Assembly (NCBI GenBank): GCA_003388555.1
Contig: QQVD01000048.1
Location: 124,001 to 188,000, forward strand
Source: Acidobacteriota bacterium
GTDB taxonomy: Bacteria > Acidobacteriota > Thermoanaerobaculia > Multivoradales > Multivoraceae
DNA length: 64,000 bases
Direction: 5' to 3'
Both the position numbers and the translations under genes were made by a program. The notes beneath the pieces are model-generated. The model saw nothing but the letters and a program-made list of their open reading frames with translations, was not told the DNA's origin and did no database searches. This document shows positions 20,529-30,232 of the stretch, piece by piece. How positions within the stretch are numbered: the stretch's first letter is position 1; each line of letters starts with the position of its first letter.

Positions 20529-21101
20529 ATGAGAGCGGGCCACGAGCCCGGACTCGAGAGATGGCGGCGCCTGCTGCCGTTCGTGCCGCCGGTCGTCTTC
20601 TACTCGCTGTCGGCGCTGGGCGCGGCCTGGTTCACGGACGGAGCTTCCGCCAGCCTGGAGGCCCAGAGCTCGATCGCCGGCTCGTACCTGTACGCGGTGA
20701 TCGCCACCGCCTTCTCGTCGCTCTTCCTCTACCTGCTCTACGCCGTGAGCGCCTCCGAGCACCATCGTCTCGGGGTGGCCAATCCCTTCACGGCCTCGAT
20801 CCTGGTGGCAGTGAGCGCGGCCCTGGTCGTGGCGATGTCGGTGCCCAGGTGGCTGCCGCTGCTGGGAGTGCTCGTTCACCTGGTGGTGCAGCGGAGGCGG
20901 TGGTTGCTCATCGTCGCCGAGTACGGCGCGACCGCTCTCGGTCTCGCCTGGTTCTTCGCGGCGTTCGAAGGCAGGGCGATCCTGCCGTGGGGAGTGCCGG
21001 TGGCGCTGATCCAGGGCGCGCTGCTGTGGCCCTTCCATGCCGAGAACACGGCTCGCCGGCCGGTGGCGCCGCAGGAAGGCGACCGAGGGCCCGCGGACTG
21101 A
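20529..21101 (+). CDS. Small polytopic membrane protein of unknown function
   Basis: About 5 predicted TM helices; starts 26 nt after the GMC gene, same strand. Confidence 0.6.
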   Translation: MRAGHEPGLERWRRLLPFVPPVVFYSLSALGAAWFTDGASASLEAQSSIAGSYLYAVIATAFSSLFLYLLYAVSASEHHRLGVANPFTASILVAVSAALVVAMSVPRWLPLLGVLVHLVVQRRRWLLIVAEYGATALGLAWFFAAFEGRAILPWGVPVALIQGALLWPFHAENTARRPVAPQEGDRGPAD

Positions 21102-21147
21102 CAGCAGAAACGAGCCCGAGGTTGGCCCGACTCGGTTCGGTGCACGG

Positions 21148-24100
21148 TCAGTCTCCGCCCCGCAGCGCGGCTCGTTCCACGGTGAGCGGGACGTTGGCGA
21201 CCAGCACCAGGCGCCGCGCCTCACCCCGCATCCAGTGGTACTGGGTGCTGAGACGGACCAGGTAGTCGCGCGCCCCGGTGCCGTCTGTCGTTGCCGACGG
21301 CTCGGCCTGCGCGAGGTCGAAGGTGAAGAGGTTGCGCGGCGGCCCGTACCAGAGGGTGACGTCGGGATCTCTGCGATCGCCCCGGGTCTCGTCGCCGGCT
21401 GCGCTGCGAGCCGGCTCGCCCGGAGCCGGAGCCAGATCCGAGGCGCGCAGGCGCAGCTGCAGGTAGGAGCCACGCTGCTTGTGGGGCCAGGCGTGCCAGG
21501 CGTCGGGCAGCGGCAGCACGATGCGCTCGCCGGCCTGCAGGCTCCGCGGCTTCTCGACCAGCACCGCGATCTCGGGAGTGCGGCGCAGCGCCTCGAGTGG
21601 ATCGTGCTCCGCCCAGACAGAAGGCAGCCGGTCGAGGCTGAACCGCTGCTGTATCTGCGCCGGATCGAGGCGGACCTCGGCCTCGCCGATCGGCTCGGGG
21701 GGCTGCCGGCCGCGCTCGATCCACAGTGCGTAGCTGCGGACGCGTAGCGCCGGGTCGTAGTGGCGGTAGACCCACTCGGCGATGCGGTAGCCGCGCAACT
21801 CGTTGACGACTCCGTCGGTGCGGTCCCAGTAGTTGCCGCCCTGGTCGAAGACCACCCACGGCAGGCGGCCCTGCTCCCGCAGGCGCGAGAGCTCGTCGAG
21901 GAACTGCGCCTGGATCGGGTCCGAGGAGAGGTTCACTCCACCGATCACGTAGCCTGGGTAGAGCCGGCCGGCCAAAGCGTAGAGCAGCGGCGAGTTCGAC
22001 AGGTCGACGAATGTCTCCTCGGGCTCGAGGTTGCGATCGAAGAAGGACACCAGGTCGCGATGTGGCGAAGCGTCGTAGGCGATGCGAGGTGCCGCCGAGG
22101 CGGGGTCGCGCCAGCGGAAACCCCGCTGGGGGAAGGAGGCGAGGATCGTCTCGGCACCGTCGGAATTGGCCCCGAGGTTCTTTGGTGGCCGGTCGCCCGA
22201 GACCGGGAATCGCGCCAGGCAGTAGAGGACCAACACGGCGAGGAACCAGAGCCGTGCCTTCTGGCGCTCGCGTCCGGCGCCGGCCTCGGTGCACAACAGG
22301 GGAACGAGCGCCAGCAGCAGGACGGCGAGGTAGGGGTTGAACGCCTCGACCAGGGTGTGGCGCTCGAGCGAGCGCACCGAGATGCCGAGCGAGAAGGCGG
22401 CGAGGAACGCGAGCACGTGATGGTGGCGGGCGACCAGACCGCTCCAGTGCAGCCGCGCCAAGGCGAAGCGCAGGACGAAGACCATCGGCAGCGCAGGGAC
22501 CAGGTAGTACTGCGCGATGACCCGAGCGTCGAGAGCGGGGTAGAGGTGCGGCCGGGTGCGCGAAGCGAGCCGGTCCGAGTACGACACCGCGAAGCGGTGC
22601 AGGGACGCCCCGAGATCGCCGCCGCGCAGGAGGGCCAGCAGAGCCAGCAGGGAGGCCACCGCCGCAGCGAAGACCGCCAGACTCCGTACAAGCGCTCTGC
22701 GCCGGTGGTTGCCCCGCCACGAATGCAGACAGAGCACCGCACCGAGGCAGATCGCTGCCAGGACCCCGAAGTCGACCCGCCAGAGCAGCAGCAGGAGCAG
22801 CGAGCACCACAGACCGAGGTAGCGCCTCGTCGACGGACGCCGTAGCACCGCGTCGAGGCAGAGGGCCGGCAACAGCACCGGCGCGTAGTAGACCGGGATC
22901 ACGGCGAACACCGGCAGCAGGCAGACGGCGAGCAGCGAGAACGCCGGCGACAGCAGCCGCGCCAGCGCCAGGTAGCAGAGCACCGCCGCGAAGGTCGGCT
23001 GCAGCGCCAGATCCCAGCTCCGCATGTCGAGGGCGGCGTCGCGGGTGCACGCTGCCGATCCGCCGTGCACGAGGCAGTAGAGGGCGTGGAAGAGGAAGTC
23101 CGAGAAGGAGTGGATCGGTCGCAGGTCGAAGAAGGGCCAGCGGCCGAACTGGAAGAGCTGCTGCGCCGGTAGGACCTTCTCGCCGAGATGGAAGTAGTCG
23201 AGCCGGCCGAAGTCGCGCTGCCCGGAGGAGAAGCGCAGCAAGGCGCAGGAGCCGACGATCAGCGGGAAGTGCACCCAGTGCAGGATCCACCGCGCGTCGA
23301 GGCGTCGGGCCGTGGCGACGCCGGCTAGCCTGGTGCACACCCGCAACACTGCGGCACAGGCGCAGGCGAGGAGAAGCGCCAGGACGGCGGCTGCCAGCCG
23401 TGGCCACAGCGGCGGGAAGGCGGCCTGGAGCTCGCCGGCCAGCGGCACCACTGCGGGGGCCAGCAGCCAGGGCGCCATCGCCCACAGCAGCCGCCGTGCT
23501 CCAACGCGACCCGGCGCGATGCGTGAGCAGAGCACGAGACTGACGAGCCAGAGGAGCAGCAGCGCCGCGAAGCCAGCGCCCAGCACGAGGATGCCCAGTG
23601 CCGGCTGTCCGGCGAGCAGCCAGACGACGCACAGCAGCGCCGCCGGTCCGGCCAATGTGCCGACGACCAGGGCGGGGTCGAGGCGCAGGAGCACGGAATC
23701 GGGTCGCCGGCGCTCGAGCCATCGCCGCACGGCCACTGCGATCCAGGTCAGGATCACCGCCGCGGCGGCGCCGAGCCGGAGCCCACCCAGATCGAGGTGG
23801 CGGAAGAAGAGGTCGAGCAGCTCGAGGGCCAGCCAGACCTCGGCCGAGCGGGCCAGCCAGCGGCGCCCGTCGACCGAGGCCGGCATGAGCAGGCGCCGGG
23901 CCAGGCTGGCGAGCGAGAGGTAGGTCAGCAGCAAGACCGTCACGAGGCCAAGCTGCAGGACCACGAAGTGCCGGGCCGCCGCACCGCCGTCGACGCCGGC
24001 GAGCACCGCGGCGCCGATCGCGCGACCAGGAAACGACTGCAGCTCCGGCGCCGGATCGAGCAGGTGTCGCAGTGGCTCGCCGAGCATGGCCACAGTCGCC

Positions 24101-24213
24101 GCCGCGGCCAGCGGCACGCACCAGCTCGCCGGCGACCGCTGCCCCGAGTCTCGACGGGACGAGCGGCGCGCACCCCGGACGATGCGCCCCAGGCGCCTCC
24201 AGATGCCGGCCAT
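21148..24213 (-). CDS. Large polytopic membrane protein (glycosyltransferase-like)
   Basis: Start at MAGIWRRLGR; many TM helices followed by a C-terminal soluble domain; family not recognised. Confidence 0.65.
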   Translation of the reverse strand: MAGIWRRLGRIVRGARRSSRRDSGQRSPASWCVPLAAAATVAMLGEPLRHLLDPAPELQSFPGRAIGAAVLAGVDGGAAARHFVVLQLGLVTVLLLTYLSLASLARRLLMPASVDGRRWLARSAEVWLALELLDLFFRHLDLGGLRLGAAAAVILTWIAVAVRRWLERRRPDSVLLRLDPALVVGTLAGPAALLCVVWLLAGQPALGILVLGAGFAALLLLWLVSLVLCSRIAPGRVGARRLLWAMAPWLLAPAVVPLAGELQAAFPPLWPRLAAAVLALLLACACAAVLRVCTRLAGVATARRLDARWILHWVHFPLIVGSCALLRFSSGQRDFGRLDYFHLGEKVLPAQQLFQFGRWPFFDLRPIHSFSDFLFHALYCLVHGGSAACTRDAALDMRSWDLALQPTFAAVLCYLALARLLSPAFSLLAVCLLPVFAVIPVYYAPVLLPALCLDAVLRRPSTRRYLGLWCSLLLLLLWRVDFGVLAAICLGAVLCLHSWRGNHRRRALVRSLAVFAAAVASLLALLALLRGGDLGASLHRFAVSYSDRLASRTRPHLYPALDARVIAQYYLVPALPMVFVLRFALARLHWSGLVARHHHVLAFLAAFSLGISVRSLERHTLVEAFNPYLAVLLLALVPLLCTEAGAGRERQKARLWFLAVLVLYCLARFPVSGDRPPKNLGANSDGAETILASFPQRGFRWRDPASAAPRIAYDASPHRDLVSFFDRNLEPEETFVDLSNSPLLYALAGRLYPGYVIGGVNLSSDPIQAQFLDELSRLREQGRLPWVVFDQGGNYWDRTDGVVNELRGYRIAEWVYRHYDPALRVRSYALWIERGRQPPEPIGEAEVRLDPAQIQQRFSLDRLPSVWAEHDPLEALRRTPEIAVLVEKPRSLQAGERIVLPLPDAWHAWPHKQRGSYLQLRLRASDLAPAPGEPARSAAGDETRGDRRDPDVTLWYGPPRNLFTFDLAQAEPSATTDGTGARDYLVRLSTQYHWMRGEARRLVLVANVPLTVERAALRGGD

Positions 24214-24358
24214 CGGTGCTGGTGCTCCTACCGCTGGGGGTGGTGTCGGAAGCGACACGGGACCTCGGCGGCGGATCGGCCCTCGGACGGAGGGTCCCGA
24301 GGCGCTGGCACCGGCGACTCAGCGGCCGGAGGAGTGGAGGCGCCAGGGAGTGCGCACA

Positions 24359-25057
24359 TCACCGTGAGCTCGACCAGGCGCCGGTACCGCCCACCTCGAA
24401 GCCGTCGGCGAAGACGTCGACGCGCAGCACCTGGAGGCCGTTGAGCGCCGCGCCGTCGGCGGGGTTGGCGGCGGGCACGATGCCGGAGTGCAGATTGAGC
24501 TGGCCGCTCGGGCCCACTGTCGCCTGGTGCCGCGAGTAGGAGACCAGCTCCTGGTGCTGGCCCGGCCAGGGACCGCCGACGATCGAGTGGGGGTTGCCGG
24601 GCTCTTCGTCGACGTCGGTGTAGCTGTCGACGTCGGTCTCGGGCATGCGGGCGTAGATCAGCACTTCGTACTCGCCCGGCTCGACCTCGGCCAGGAAGAC
24701 GCACGACTCGAGCCCGGCGTCGTAGGTGACCAGGAAGTCGTCGAGCAGCAGACCGTCGGCGCCGACGGTGGCGGGGTCGTCGCCCTCGATCAGGTCGAGG
24801 CCGCCGATCTGTCGCAGGGTGACCGGGATGGACGCGCCGTGCAGGTCGACGAGGCCGCTGCTGGTGGTGCCGTGTGCAGCCTCCGTGACGTTCCAGACGC
24901 CGGCTCGCCCGGCGGCGGTGTAGGAGCTCGGCGGTCCGTTGCCGGACATGCCGATGTCGACGTTGAAGGACTGCGACACGAGCGGCGCGGCGACGGACAG
25001 CGCCGCCGTCGCCAGCAGCGTCGGCAGCAGGACGATCCTGAGGAGAGCAGCGCGCAT
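24359..25057 (-). CDS. Secreted protein with C-terminal FADGFEVG...W motif
   Basis: Signal peptide MRAALLRIVLLPTLLATAALSVAAPLVSQ; C-terminus RVDVFADGFEVGGTGAWSSSR. Confidence 0.7.
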   Translation of the reverse strand: MRAALLRIVLLPTLLATAALSVAAPLVSQSFNVDIGMSGNGPPSSYTAAGRAGVWNVTEAAHGTTSSGLVDLHGASIPVTLRQIGGLDLIEGDDPATVGADGLLLDDFLVTYDAGLESCVFLAEVEPGEYEVLIYARMPETDVDSYTDVDEEPGNPHSIVGGPWPGQHQELVSYSRHQATVGPSGQLNLHSGIVPAANPADGAALNGLQVLRVDVFADGFEVGGTGAWSSSR

Positions 25058-25415
25058 CGCCGAGGCGCTGCGGAGCACGGCGCGGGTCACGGGTCCTCCT
25101 CTCGCCGTCGGCGCCGAGATCGCCGCGGAGGCGTTGGCGTCGTTCTCGCTTCGCAATCTGAGGGGGCAGCAGAGCCGCGAGTCTACCCGCCGCGGGGGTG
25201 GCTTCGAAGCCGGGGTAGCGGCTCCTGTCTGAGCCACTACCAAGCCGAGGGGTGGCCGGCTGCGAGCTCGAGAGGGCGACGAGTGAGGCGGGCGCGCTAC
25301 GATCGTCGGCCACCGGGTCGCGGCCCCCTGCCTGACGCGGGGCCGGTCCCGTTCCCCACCACAACCTCGACGCTCACCGACCGATCCGAACGATTCCAGC
25401 AGGAGCCCTGAACCC

Positions 25416-26597
25416 ATGCGTGAAGCCGTCATCGTCTCCACCGCCCGCACCGGTCTCGCCAAGTCGCACCGTGGCGGATTCAACATCACCCCCGGCGTCA
25501 CCATGGCGGGACACGCCGTGAAACACGCCATCGAGCGCGCCGGCGTCGAGCCGGCCGAGGTCGAGGAGGTGGTGATCGGTTGCGGCACGCCGCAGGGCTC
25601 GACCGGCAACAACGTCGGCCGGCTGGCGGCGCTCAAGGCCGGCTGTCCGGTGACCACGTCTGGCGTCACGGTGAGCCGCCACTGTTCGTCGGGCCTCAAC
25701 GCGGTGGCGACAGCGGCGGGGCGCATCCTCAACGACGGAGTGCCGATCGCGGTCGCCGGCGGCGTCGAGTCGATCTCGCTGATGCAGCCCGGCGGTCCGT
25801 TCCCGCACGCCGTCGACGAGGAGCTGTTCGCGCAGTACCCGGGCCTGATGATGCCGATGATCGAGACCGCTGACGTCGTCGCCGAGCGCTACGGCGTGTC
25901 GCGGCAGTACCAGGACGAGTACGCGCTGCAGAGCCAGCAGCGCATCGCGGCGGCCCAGGAGGCGGGCAAGTTCGAGCACGAGATCGTGCCGATGCAGACC
26001 ACCATGCTGTTCACCGACAAGGAGACCGGCGAGAGCAAGGAGATCCCCTACACGGTGGATCGCGACGAGTGCAACCGGCCCAACACCACGCTGGAGGGCC
26101 TCAGCAGGCTGCCGCCGGTGCGTGGGCCGGAGCAGTACATCACCGCCGGCAACGCCTCGCAGCTCTCCGACGGTGCCGCGGCGCTGGTGCTGATGGAGGC
26201 CAAGGAGGCCGAGCGCCGCGGCCTCGAGCCGCTCGGCGCCTTCCGCGGCTTCGCGGTCGCCGGCTGCGAGCCCGACGAGATGGGCATCGGCCCGATCTAC
26301 GCCGTTCCGCGGCTGCTCGAGCGCGCCAGCAAGAAGATCGAGGACATCGAGCTGTGGGAGCTCAACGAGGCGTTCGCCAGCCAGTGCCTCTACTGCCGCG
26401 ACCAGCTCGGCATCGACAACGAGATCTACAACGTCAACGGCGGCTCGATCGCCATCGGCCACCCGTTCGGCATGACCGGCGCCCGCTGCACCGGCCACCT
26501 GCTGCTCGAGGGCAGACGTCGCGGCGCCAAGTGGGGCGTGGTGACGATGTGCATCGGCGGTGGCCAGGGCGCCGCCGGCCTGTTCGAGATCTTCTGA
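25416..26597 (+). CDS. Acetyl-CoA C-acyltransferase (thiolase)
   Basis: [68 protein letters not shown]. Confidence 0.93.
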   Translation: MREAVIVSTARTGLAKSHRGGFNITPGVTMAGHAVKHAIERAGVEPAEVEEVVIGCGTPQGSTGNNVGRLAALKAGCPVTTSGVTVSRHCSSGLNAVATAAGRILNDGVPIAVAGGVESISLMQPGGPFPHAVDEELFAQYPGLMMPMIETADVVAERYGVSRQYQDEYALQSQQRIAAAQEAGKFEHEIVPMQTTMLFTDKETGESKEIPYTVDRDECNRPNTTLEGLSRLPPVRGPEQYITAGNASQLSDGAAALVLMEAKEAERRGLEPLGAFRGFAVAGCEPDEMGIGPIYAVPRLLERASKKIEDIELWELNEAFASQCLYCRDQLGIDNEIYNVNGGSIAIGHPFGMTGARCTGHLLLEGRRRGAKWGVVTMCIGGGQGAAGLFEIF

Positions 26598-26601
26598 CCA
26601 A

Positions 26602-26877
26602 AGGAGCCCGTGGTGAAACCCCCGTGGAGCTGAGCGCAGGGATCTGCGGTTCCTGGCCAGGCGTCGCCGACGAAGGCGATGCTGGAGCATCGCCGAGAAG
26701 GTGCAACGAAGCCAGGGACCGCAAACCCCTGCGCCGCAGGCGGTTGGGCGGCGTTGGCCCGTCTGACGCGTTGCTCTCGCTCCACGATGGCACCGCATCG
26801 CAGTCGCTCGAGACGCCACGTCATCCGAGGCCAACGGCGCTCCAACTCAGCCCGCGCGGGTTTCACCACGGGCTCCT
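26602..26877. repeat. Multi-branched inverted-repeat element (candidate structured RNA or MITE-like element)
   Basis: 20-bp perfect terminal inverted repeat (26602-26621/26858-26877); nested 24-nt arms with 21/24 identity to reverse complement (26634-26657/26711-26734); 8-bp GGCGATGC-TGGA-GCATCGCC hairpin (26675-26694); 11/12 arm pair (26748-26759/26829-26840). Confidence 0.85.
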
Positions 26878-26901
26878 AGGGCGCTGCGGGACTCGCCGCC
26901 G

Positions 26902-27390
26902 GTGCCGATCAGGGTGAAGGCGCGGTTGGGTGCGCGCCGTGACCTGTCGTCGATCGGGTGGTGGCGATTCGTCTGGATCCTGGCGGCGGTCGAGGTCCTG
27001 GCACTGCTCTACTTCGGCCATTGGGCGGCAGGGCTGGCGCAGGCCTCTGACCTGGTCTTGCAGGCGCGCTGGTCGTCGCGGTCCACCGCCGAGCTCTGGT
27101 CGGCGGTGCGCTGGGTCAACGTGATCGCGGCGCTCGCTCTGTGGCTCGCTTCGCCACGCGCCGGTTCCCGGCGGCGCCGAGAGCGCGAGAGCTGGCCGCT
27201 GGTCGGCTGGGTCGGTCTCCTCCTCACGCTCTCCCTGGCGACGAAGGCCCTGCAGCGGACGGAGCCCGCCCTGCGCATCGACCGTGTGATCGACTGTCGG
27301 GTCGATCCGTGTCGCGAGTTGACCGCCACCGAGGCGCACGGTGATGGCGAGGTGCGGAACGGCGGCGGCTTCGAGGAGGATCTTCGATGA
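26902..27390 (+). CDS. Small membrane protein of unknown function
   Basis: 3-4 TM helices; overlaps the enoyl-CoA hydratase start by 4 nt; GTG start. Confidence 0.6.
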   Translation: MPIRVKARLGARRDLSSIGWWRFVWILAAVEVLALLYFGHWAAGLAQASDLVLQARWSSRSTAELWSAVRWVNVIAALALWLASPRAGSRRRRERESWPLVGWVGLLLTLSLATKALQRTEPALRIDRVIDCRVDPCRELTATEAHGDGEVRNGGGFEEDLR

Positions 27391-28172
27391 GTGAGCCCGT
27401 GGTGCTGTACGAGGAGAACGACCACGTCGCGGTGCTGACCCTGAACCGGCCGCAGGCGAAGAACGCGCTGACCTACGAGGTCTACGCCGAGCTCGAGGAC
27501 CGGGTGCGCGCCTGCACCGCGCGCTGCCTGATCGTCACCGGCGCCGGCGGGGCGTTCTGCGCCGGCGACGATCTGAAGGAGATCCTCGGCTCGCAGCGCG
27601 GTGCGCCGCCGGAGGCCGTGGCTCGCTCTCGCGCCACCGGCGGCCTGACCCCGGCCGCCGACGCGCTCCTGCACACCGACGTGCCGGTGATCGCCGCGGT
27701 CGGCGGCGCCGCGGTGGGCTGGGGCATGGAGCTGGCGCTGATGGCCGACATCCGCATCGCCTCGAGCGCGGCGCGCTTCGGCGAGCTCTTCGTGCTGCGC
27801 GGCCTGTGCTGCGACGCGCCGGGCCTCGGCCGCCTCGCGTCGCTGGTCGGCCGCGAGCGCGCCGCCGAGCTGCTGTTCACCGGCGAGATCATCGATGCGG
27901 CGAGAGCGCTGGAGATCGGCCTGGTGTCGCGGGCGGTCGAGCCGGACCAGCTCATGCCGGCCGCTCACGAGCTGGCGGGCAGGATCGCTGCCAACCCGCC
28001 GCTCGCCGTGCAGGCGCTCAAGGCCGGGCTGCGCCGCACCCTCGATCCCGACTGGCGCGATACCGGCCGCTGGGCGATCGAGCAGATCCAGCGGCTGCGC
28101 CAGACCGAGGACTGCCGTGAGGGCGTGCAGGCGTTCCTCGAGAAGCGGCAGCCGCGCTACGTCGGGCGCTGA
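27387..28172 (+). CDS. Enoyl-CoA hydratase/isomerase family protein
   Basis: VAVLTLNRPQAKNALTYEVYAEL, VTGAGGAFCAGDDLKEI, GAAVGWGMELALMADIRIAS. Confidence 0.9.
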   Translation: MSEPVVLYEENDHVAVLTLNRPQAKNALTYEVYAELEDRVRACTARCLIVTGAGGAFCAGDDLKEILGSQRGAPPEAVARSRATGGLTPAADALLHTDVPVIAAVGGAAVGWGMELALMADIRIASSAARFGELFVLRGLCCDAPGLGRLASLVGRERAAELLFTGEIIDAARALEIGLVSRAVEPDQLMPAAHELAGRIAANPPLAVQALKAGLRRTLDPDWRDTGRWAIEQIQRLRQTEDCREGVQAFLEKRQPRYVGR

Positions 28173-28255
28173 TCGTCGGCTGAGGGGATCGTCCGGGCCG
28201 GCGCCGACTCCCACGCGCCGGTGCGAACGCGGTCCTCACGACCCTCGGGCAGGGA

Positions 28256-28783
28256 TCAGGGGGCGTGGCGCATGATCCCGCCGCCGACCTCGGGCACCAG
28301 CTGGTGCAGGGTGTGGCGGGTGCGCGGTGGGTTGTCGTGGTGCTGACGGATCTGCTCGAAGAGTTGCACCAGCAGGCGCTTGTCGCGGGCGTGACGCAGG
28401 GCGTTGGCGCGTGAAAGCTGCACGAAGTCGGCCCGCCAGCGCAGCTCGTTCTCCGGGCCGTCGTGCCACTGCTCGACCAGCACCCACAGGGCGAGGCGTG
28501 CCGCGATCTCGTCGTCGCTCAGCGGGCGTTCTTCCCAGCGCTCGTCGGCGAGCTTCCGGGCTCTCTCGTCGTCGACGGTCTGCTTCCGGGCTTCGCGGTA
28601 GATCGCCCACCCCTCTCGCATCATCAGGCGGGTGAGGCGGCCGGCCCAACGGAGGCGGAGCAGGTCGACCTGCCACCGCCTCGCGGAGTACACGAGCACG
28701 GCGACCGCGAACAGCACGCCGATGACGAAGACGATGGTCTGGCCGGTGTTCATGCTGGTGAGCCAGAAGGGGAGCTCGAACAT
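28256..28783 (-). CDS. Membrane-anchored protein of unknown function
   Basis: MFELPFWLTSMNTGQTIVFVIGVLFAVAVLVYSARRW single N-terminal TM then charged soluble domain. Confidence 0.6.
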   Translation of the reverse strand: MFELPFWLTSMNTGQTIVFVIGVLFAVAVLVYSARRWQVDLLRLRWAGRLTRLMMREGWAIYREARKQTVDDERARKLADERWEERPLSDDEIAARLALWVLVEQWHDGPENELRWRADFVQLSRANALRHARDKRLLVQLFEQIRQHHDNPPRTRHTLHQLVPEVGGGIMRHAP

Positions 28784-29254
28784 GGCGGGGTCTCCTGCGG
28801 GTGGTCGGTGGTCTCGCTCGCCTGCACGACGCGCTCGCCTTGCGGTGCGCTCGCCTTGGCGTGCGCTCGGCGTCGGCGAGCCCGAGGCGAGACGGGAGGC
28901 TGTTGACGACGTTGCCGTTGCCGCGCCGGCCGGGAGATCGAGGGCTCTGGCCCTGAGGTCCCCGGCAACCGCCTCGGCGGGCTCCCGTCCAACCGTCCGA
29001 TCGGTGGTCGAGAAGAGGGGCTCTGGAGGAGCGACGCGTTGAGGAGGAGCCACACGAGACGCGTGCTGATCCCGGGTGTGACCGCTCGAGGCGCGCTGGG
29101 CATTCGACAGGCGGTGCCATACTGCTCGCCGCGCCAGGCCGGCCGTCCCACGAGCTCGGGTGGCCGGTCGTTCGCATCGATCCGGCGGGGCGGCGTCAGG
29201 AGCGCGCCGGCAGCGGCTCGACGCTGGCGCGGGCGCGCCACCTCAGCTGGACCG

Positions 29255-30232
29255 ATGTCCGATCTCCGTGAATCAACCGCCCCGACCGAGCCGGGCGAAG
29301 GATGGGACCCGGTGCTCGGGCCGGTGGTCGCCTCCGGCGCTCCCGCCGAGGAGTTCGGCCGGGTCGCCCAGGAGCTGGTGCAGCCGCTCGTCGCGGCCGA
29401 GGTTCGCGCCTACTTCGGTGCCGGCGAGGACGCCGCCACGATCGAGGACGCGACGGCCCAGGTCGGCCTGCAGGTGTGGGACAGGGTCCGTTCGGGTCTG
29501 GGTGGCGAGGAGCCGCCGATCGTGCGTCTCAGGCCCTACCTGCGGCAGGCCGCACGAGCGGTCTGCATCGACCTGCTACGTCGGCGCCATCCGCGCCGCA
29601 CCCGGCTCGAGTACCGCATGCGCTACCTCGAGCGCGGCGACGAGAGCTGGGCCCGTCGCCGGCTGCCCAACGGCCAGTGGCAGGCGGAGCTGGCCGCCGG
29701 CGTGGCGCGTCGCGCCGGCGGGACGGCCGAGGCGGAGCGCCTGCTCGCCGCGGTGCACTTCGAGCTCGAGGCCTCCGGCGGCAGCTGCGGCTGGGGCGAG
29801 CTGGTGCGCCGGGTCGGCGAGCGTCTCGGCGAGCTCGACGAGCCGCGGGTCCCGGTCGACGAAGGGGCGGTGGCGGACCGCTCGTCGACGTCGCCGGAGA
29901 ACGAGCTCCACCGCCGCGCCTTCCTGCGCCGGCTGTGGAGCGAGATCGTCGAGCTGCCGCACAACCAGCGCGTCGCCCTGCTGCTCAACCTGCGCGTTGC
30001 CGCCGGGCAGGACGCGGTCGAGCTCTTCCTCGCCTGCGGCATCGCCGATCTCGAGGAGCTGGCGTGGGTGCTCGGGCTCCAGGCGCCGGACGTGGGCCGG
30101 CTGCTCGACGACCTGCCGCTCGACGACGCCGCGATCGCTGCACGCCTCGGCCTGACGGCGCGACAGGTGGTCAATCTGCGTCTGTCGGCGCGGCGCCGGC
30201 TGGCGCGACGGTTGAAGGAGTTCCTCGCATGA
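29255..30232 (+). CDS. Atypical sigma-70-like factor with long inter-domain insertion
   Basis: LRPYLRQAARAVCIDLLRRRHPRRTRLEYR (sigma-2-like) and DDAAIAARLGLTARQVVNLRLSARRRLARRLKEFLA (sigma-4-like); 4-nt overlap with downstream anti-sigma-like gene. Confidence 0.7.
   Translation: MSDLRESTAPTEPGEGWDPVLGPVVASGAPAEEFGRVAQELVQPLVAAEVRAYFGAGEDAATIEDATAQVGLQVWDRVRSGLGGEEPPIVRLRPYLRQAARAVCIDLLRRRHPRRTRLEYRMRYLERGDESWARRRLPNGQWQAELAAGVARRAGGTAEAERLLAAVHFELEASGGSCGWGELVRRVGERLGELDEPRVPVDEGAVADRSSTSPENELHRRAFLRRLWSEIVELPHNQRVALLLNLRVAAGQDAVELFLACGIADLEELAWVLGLQAPDVGRLLDDLPLDDAAIAARLGLTARQVVNLRLSARRRLARRLKEFLA

Noticed and set aside
26426-26869. ORFs on both strands through the palindromic element (147, 119 and 282 aa)
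   Set aside because: They span the thiolase 3' end and the inverted repeat in incompatible frames; structure explains the sequence better than coding.
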